A stretch of DNA of 64,000 bases, taken from Riptortus pedestris. Lineage: Eukaryota; Arthropoda; Insecta; Hemiptera; Alydidae. Where the stretch lies: contig CM032232.1 of assembly GCA_019009955.1 (NCBI GenBank), forward strand, positions 143,958,501-144,022,500, read 5' to 3'. Position 1 is the stretch's first letter, and each line of letters begins with the position of its first letter. The position numbers were made by a program, and so were the translations under genes. This document shows positions 59,100 through 64,000 of the stretch, one piece after another. The notes beneath the pieces are model-generated. The model had not been told where the DNA came from and made no database searches. It worked only from the letters and a program-made list of their open reading frames with translations.

Positions 59100-59199
59100 T
59101 TTATTGTGTTATGTTATTTATTAACGTCCACTTTGTTGCTTGATGAGATGGGTTGTCTACAGGTTTCTATCCTTTTCTAGCCAAGGTGGGACTGAAGGA
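59100..59199 (-). mobile_element. SINE 3' part
   Basis: TTATTTATTAACGTCCACTT, GGGTTGTCTACAGGTTTC and TTTCTAGCCAAGGTGGGA are the minus-strand core and tail of the SINE at 60.16-60.42 kb. The tRNA head is cut off exactly where a family A tip begins. Confidence 0.65.
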
Positions 59200-59325
59200 T
59201 TTTAGCAGATTTCCCTTAAGGAAAATCAGCTATTGAGGTTGTACTCATGACGCGATTTTCGAAAATTTTCCTCAAATGTCCATCGATCCTACCCAGGAGA
59301 TGACGAAAATGAGGTCCGTTCAAAA

Positions 59326-59401
<76 letters not shown>

Positions 59402-60047
59402 CTGTTACCGCTCTAGCGGTCGCAATTTTTGTTTGATCGTTACCAAACTCGATATTTAGTCGTTTTATGTAAAAAAAAAAGATCAAGTTCGTTAACGGCT
59501 GAAATCGGACCAGTGGGAGGGGGGGGGGTTTAAAGGGGAGGATTTTCGAAAATTCGAAATATCTCCGTTACTATACGTCGGACCGTACAATTGTACAGAA
59601 TCAATCTTATTGCAAATTAAATTTACTATAAATATTGTTATATACATTTTTCTCTATCTTGAATGTTAACTGAGATATTTGCATTTGTATTCTGCGTGTG
59701 GTCGCAAGTAGGCTATGTTCGGACTTTCCGCCGAGAGCTCTGGCGGCCGTTTCCATAACTATTCGTCCCTCGTGAATAGGTTTAGAGGTTAGGTTAACTG
59801 TTTTTTGGGGCTAGAAACTACTGGGTTATTACGCCCTAAATAATGTTTTAGGTTTAGAGGTTTCTTACAACTACAGTTGTTATTAGGCAGATTTCTCTAT
59901 TGTAAAACTTCTCGTGGGAAATCTGCTTAGTTTACGCAGCCCCTGCGTGACGGACTTTTTTATTACCAGTATGCAGATTTCTCTATTGTAAAACTTCTCG
60001 TGGGAAATCTGCTTAGTTTACGCAGCCCCTGCGTGACGGACTTATTT
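59200..60047 (+). mobile_element. Family A copy, full length, with duplicated 3' end
   Basis: Complete from TTTTAGCAGATTTCCCTTAA through (TA)n of about 70 bp to a first terminus at 59961. A second terminus (TGCAGATTTCTCTATTGTAA to GCGTGACGGACTT) follows to 60047. The first terminus is the GAGAGCTCTGGCGG subtype, nearly identical to the 8.04-kb copy, so this is a young insertion. Confidence 0.88.
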
Positions 60048-60059
60048 ATTGAGATCGCT

Positions 60060-60161
60060 ACCAAATAGTTTCCTATTACCCAGGTGGGAATATAACTCGC
60101 CACCCTAGGTTATCCGTGTGCGATGAAGGCCAACGCCTTAACTCACGTGGTTAACCTGAGC
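60060..60161 (-). mobile_element. SINE tRNA-like head
   Basis: Reverse complement reads GCTCAGGTTAACCACGTGAG (A-box side) and GGCGAGTTATATTCCCACCT (worn B box), matching the head of the neighbouring full SINE. Confidence 0.65.
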
Positions 60162-60419
60162 ATCATTTATTGCATTAAAATTGGATATTTTGTTGTTATT
60201 ATTTAATAACGTCCACTTTTTGCTACTATGACTGATCAGGACGGGGTATCTACAGGTTACTACCCATTTCTAGTCAGGGTGGGGACAAGGATTATATTCA
60301 AAGAGTTCGTCACTAAATACATTCCTATTGCTCAGGTGGGAATCGAACTCGCCAATCTAGGTTTACAATGTGTGATTAAGATCAACGCTTAAACTCGCTT
60401 GGCTAACCTGAGCCACTTG
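60162..60419 (-). mobile_element. tRNA-derived SINE, near full length
   Basis: On the minus strand: the head GTGGCTCAGGTTAGCCAAGC, B box GGCGAGTTCGATTCCCACCT, linker, core CACCCTGACTAGAAATGGGT, ACCTGTAGATACCCCGTCC, AAAAAGTGGACGTTATTAAA and an AATAACAACAAAATAT tail. About 250 bp. The B box GGTTCGANTCC-like GAGTTCGATTCCC supports pol III origin. The core is shared with copies at 17.8 and 59.1 kb. Confidence 0.75.
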
Positions 60420-60527
60420 AACTAACTTTAATTCAAAATTTCAATAAATTTAAGTATATATAATTTAAATGTTTAATCTCTATTCTTATTGATCATCTTT
60501 TTCTATTTCTATTTTCTGTGCATATTT

Positions 60528-60630
60528 AGGGAAATCAGCTATTGAGGTCGTACTCATGACGCGAGTTTTGAAAAATTTCCTCAAATGTCCATCGATCCTA
60601 CCCAGGAGATGACGAAAATGAGGTCCGTTC

Positions 60631-60678
<48 letters not shown>

Positions 60679-62689
60679 ATATATATATATAAAATTGTAA
60701 CCTCTGTCTGTACATTGATTTTTTTCGCGAAATTTCACGATAACTTTTCGTTTCACATGTCATAGACACCATAACTGCATTTTGTTTCTTTGGTGTCTGT
60801 TTGTTTGTTTGTTTGTTTATTTGTTTGTTTGTTTATTTGTTTGTTTGTTTGTTTGTTACCTTTTCACGCATAAACGGCTGAACCGAATTTTATGAAACTT
60901 GGTATGTATTTTACTACTAACCCAACTTAGACTTTAGGCTATGTTAATATTCTCTGAGACAAACAGGAGTGGGGGTTATAAGGGAGAGCTGAAATTAAAA
61001 ATAGCAATATTTCGTTTCCTAATGCATTTTCGGCAATTATGCACATAACAAAAGTTGTTTATTTTGTTATTTAGAGTAACTTTTGTTATATACACTTTTG
61101 TCGTATACCGAAGTTTAAATGCGTTATACGCTAAAAATTATAGCGGGAGTCCACAATATTATTTGCCAAAAAAGACTCAACCGAACTAAATTAAACTCGG
61201 TATGTTTATTAGCAGTTAGGCATCATATACAATACGCGATACAAAAATTACTATTGACGGTCAGGAGTGGGGGTTATAAGGGAAGCCTGAAATTAAAAAT
61301 AGCGATATTTCGTTCCCTATTGTTTTTTCGGCAAATATGTCCATAACAAAAGTTGTTTAATTTGTTATTTGGAGCAACTTTTGTTATATACACTTTTGTC
61401 GTATAACCTAAGTATAAATGAGTTATACGTTAAAACTTTAGCTGGAGCCAACAAATTTATTGGGCACTAACGGCTGAACCGAACTTAACAAAACTCGGTA
61501 TGTCAATTAGCATTAATTCTTCCATGATAATAAGCTATACTAACATTTCTAGGGACGGGCAGGAGTGGGGGGTTATAAGTAAGGCCTGAAATTAGTAATA
61601 GTGATATTTTCGTTTCCTATTGCATTTTCGGCAAATATGCCACAATAACAAAGGTTGTTTATTTTGTTATTTAGAGAAACTTGCCTCAACACTTCTTTTC
61701 AATATTAACTACCAGGTACCTCACCTGAAAAAATTAATTCAAATGTATGCCAATATTTCTCTCCTTAATAATTCAAATCTTTGCATAATGCACAGGAGGC
61801 GGGAAATATAATAATATGCAGGACACAGTGAAGTCTTACATAAAAAAAATAATTTTATTATTAACAAATGCCAACAACGGGCGTTAACCCTAAACACTAG
61901 AACGGGTAAATGTCAAAATATTGTGCAAAGTAAAGCCTTGCCAAAAATATACTATCACCATTCAGCCTCAAATGAATCCCGAGCGAAGCCGGGTATCTGA
62001 GCTAGTATATATATATATTTGTCTGTTAACGCTCTAGCGGTCGCAATTTTTTTTATCGTTATGAAAATAGATATTTAACCGTTTTATGTAAAAATACAGA
62101 TCAGGTTAGTTAATGACTGAAATCGGTCTAGACGGAGGGGGGGGGGTTAGAGGGGGGATTTTCGAAAATTCGAAATATCTCCGTTATTATGCATTGGATC
62201 AAAACATTGTATAAAACCAATATTATTGCAAATTAAATGTACTATAAATATTGTTATATGCATTTATTCTCTAGCTTGAATAATAACCGAGATATTTGCG
62301 TTTTTATGAAGTCTGTGGGACACGTGGTATAGTTCGGCCGTTTCCGTAACTGATCGGCTCTGGTGGAAGCTCCTTCTAACCTTACCTGTCGTTTCTACCC
62401 TTACCTTACCTTTGTTACTTTGTCAGATTTATGTAAATACGTTCTGTTCATCCCTCCCCCTTCTTTAGTTCTTGGATTACTAAAATTTGAGTTATTAAAA
62501 TATAAATTATTCTTACAGTTCAGAAGCCGTTTCAGTTGAGAATTTATTTCAATTAACTGAAAGATTTCTCATCACCGTTTGTATTTAATCACGGTGGTGT
62601 TGTGTTACCGATATGCAGATTTCTCTATTGTAAAATTTCACAATGGAAATCTGCTTAGTTTACGCAGCCCCTGCGTGACAGACTTTTTT
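60528..62689 (+). mobile_element. Family A copy split by a family B insertion in its (TA)n
   Basis: The A 5' part (AGGGAAATCAGCTATTGAGG to GTCCGTTCAAAATT, 60528-60636) is followed by (TA)n, a minus-strand family B (60691-62007), more TA, and then the matching A 3' part (CTGTTAACGCTCTAGCGGTC at about 62020 to ACGCAGCCCCTGCGTGACAG). The A halves are collinear and complementary, so B lies inside one A element. Confidence 0.8.
60691..62007 (-). mobile_element. Family B copy inserted in family A
   Basis: On the plus strand it starts AAAATTGTAACCTCTGTCTG and ends CGAGCGAAGCCGGGTATCTG + AGCTAGT, the reverse complement of a full B. (GTTT)n at 60800-60857 is the (AAAC)n zone. It contains about three tandem units. 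Both sides are (TA)n. Confidence 0.8.
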
Positions 62690-62725
62690 AATATTTTCTC
62701 GGTAAATCGAATATCGAATTACTAT

Positions 62726-62761
<36 letters not shown>

Positions 62762-62889
62762 AACTAAAATTATGAATATTAACTTTCTTGACTCAAAAAT
62801 GTTTATTTAATCTATACCATGATCAATATTCAACCGATTCAGTCAACGCTAGGCTTGGGGAAGTGGAAAATCATACCCATAATTATTCA
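62690..62889. other. Spacer with T-run
   Basis: A run of about 32 T's at 62729-62760; otherwise nothing recognised. Confidence 0.5.
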
Positions 62890-63140
62890 TAATTATGAGT
62901 CAGATCGTAAAATTTAATAGATCGAATCTTCTTAAACTGTTGATGGCCTACAATTGTTGCCCTATACATTTTTTCGTTAATCAAATATTAAGCGAGTTAT
63001 TCGTATTTTCTTGTTTTCAGCCTTCAGTAAACCCCCATTTTTTTTCATTGAAATACGTAATATTTTGTGAGAAGAGATATAGTATTGTGTTGTTGGAGCA
63101 CGTGGGAAATCTGCTAAGTTTACGCAGCTCCTGCGTCACA
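62890..63140 (+). mobile_element. Worn family A 3' part
   Basis: AATTATGAGTCAGATCGTAA, CAGCCTTCAGTAAACCCCCA, GTGGGAAATCTGCTAAGTTT and ACGCAGCTCCTGCGTCACAG are A landmarks. The stem-loop is intact with loop CTC. Confidence 0.6.
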
Positions 63141-63519
63141 GTCTTGGACTTCCTTGTGTCAAGACTAGCGATATCAGCGCTAGTTCGTCTTATCAACAAT
63201 GAGACCTGTAGCAAAATCCGGAATGGGGGAGAATGACCCATTCATAAATATATCATTGCGTTATAATACAATATAAAATATTCAAGCATTCAGATCTGGA
63301 ATGGTTTGTGACGGGTCAATGATTATTCAAGAGAGATAATATTCCAATCAATACTCTGTTTGTTTAGTCTAGATATTTAAATGTTCATATGGGTCTGGAA
63401 ATGAAAGGTGAATGATATCTATAAATAAACGAATAAGGGTTTTGTGGAAATGAATATTAATTAATAAAGCGATAAAAAGTGGCTCAAATGAGTTTATTTC
63501 TATATACTTATTCGAATAA
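63141..63519. other. Unassigned sequence
   Basis: Nothing recognised. Confidence 0.35.
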
Positions 63520-64000
63520 AAGTCAGTCACGCAGGGGCTGCGGAAACCTAAACATATTTCCCACATGTCGGAATGATACACTATCGATCTCAGCATATTT
63601 CCCACATGTCGGGATGATACACTATCGATCTCAGCATATTTCCCACATGTCGGAATGATACACTATCGAAATAACATATTTCCCACATGTCGGAATGATA
63701 CACTATCGATCTCAGCAGATTTCCCACATGTCAGAATGACACACTATCGATCTCAACATATTTCCCACATGTCGGAATGACACACTATCGATCTCAGGAT
63801 ATTTCCCACATGTCGGAATGATACACTATCGATCTCAGCATATTTCCCACATGTCGGAATGATACACTATCGATCTCAGCATATTTCCCACATGTCGGAA
63901 TGATACACTATCGATCTCAGCATATTTCCCACATGTCGGAATGATACACTATCGATCTCAGCATATTTCCCACATGTCGGAATGACACACTATCGATCTC
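63520..64000 (-). repeat. 41-bp satellite grown from a family A 3' end
   Basis: A minus-strand A-type 3' end (AGTCAGTCACGCAGGGGCTG, then CGG) leads into about eleven tandem 41-bp units, each ATATTTCCCACATGTCGGAA + TGATACACTATCGATCTCAGC. Most units differ by only one or two bases. The array continues past the window edge. Confidence 0.88.

Noticed and set aside
63552..64000. Regular direct repeats that could suggest a CRISPR array
   Set aside because: Units are contiguous with no unique spacers, and the context is a eukaryotic transposon end; it is a satellite.

Overview
The window is AT-rich eukaryotic DNA with no host gene I can support. It is a dense, nested pile of transposable elements, microsatellites and satellite arrays. 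The mixture points to an arthropod, probably an insect, with low confidence beyond that: Tc1- and mariner-type DNA transposons, a hAT element with a BED-type finger, gypsy-like solo LTRs with ATAT target duplications, a non-LTR retrotransposon RNase H tail, tRNA-derived SINEs, and foldback elements with a hammerhead-like motif. All recognisable protein-coding pieces are transposase or retrotransposon remnants, and all are broken or deleted.

One repeat, called family A here, dominates, with about 50 full copies, truncated copies and fragments on both strands. A full copy is about 590-880 bp. It has a palindromic 5' tip around TTTCCCTTAAGGGAAA, a conserved block of about 100 bp, a (TA)n microsatellite, the hairpin CCGCTCTAGCGG, a G-rich tract, one of four alternative 3' halves, and a 3' end GGGAAATCTGC followed by the stem-loop ACGCAG-CCC-CTGCGT and GACGGACTTTTT. 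This plan matches the Helentron-associated (HINE, DINE-1-like) rolling-circle elements. No Rep/helicase gene is present, so copies here would be non-autonomous. A second family, B, starts ACTAG..ACCCGGC and ends in TTACAATTTT. It lies between (TA)n tracts and in several cases sits inside the (TA)n core of a family A copy.

Layout: 0-11.5 kb, family A copies with mariner, hAT, foldback and Tc1 elements. 11.5-19.8 kb, a nested stack of long inverted-repeat elements holding SINE, LINE, TTAA-MITE and ACCCGGC-type insertions. 20.9-21.6 kb, family A. 22.0-29.3 kb, a 24-bp satellite array. 29.5-35.5 kb, a second Tc1 copy and further A and B copies, with dense small insertions that look like sequencing or assembly error. 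35.7-50 kb, many A copies in both orientations, a solo LTR and two segmental duplications. 50-62.7 kb, a TIR element, a second solo LTR, B copies, long simple repeats, a foldback and SINEs. 62.9-64 kb, a worn A copy and a 41-bp satellite built from a family A 3' end, which runs off the window.

The parts interact as insertion targets, not as a pathway. (TA)n cores of family A appear to receive LTR and B insertions. Foldback elements host SINEs and MITEs. An A terminus has been amplified into satellite DNA. Boundaries are approximate wherever copies are diverged or nested.
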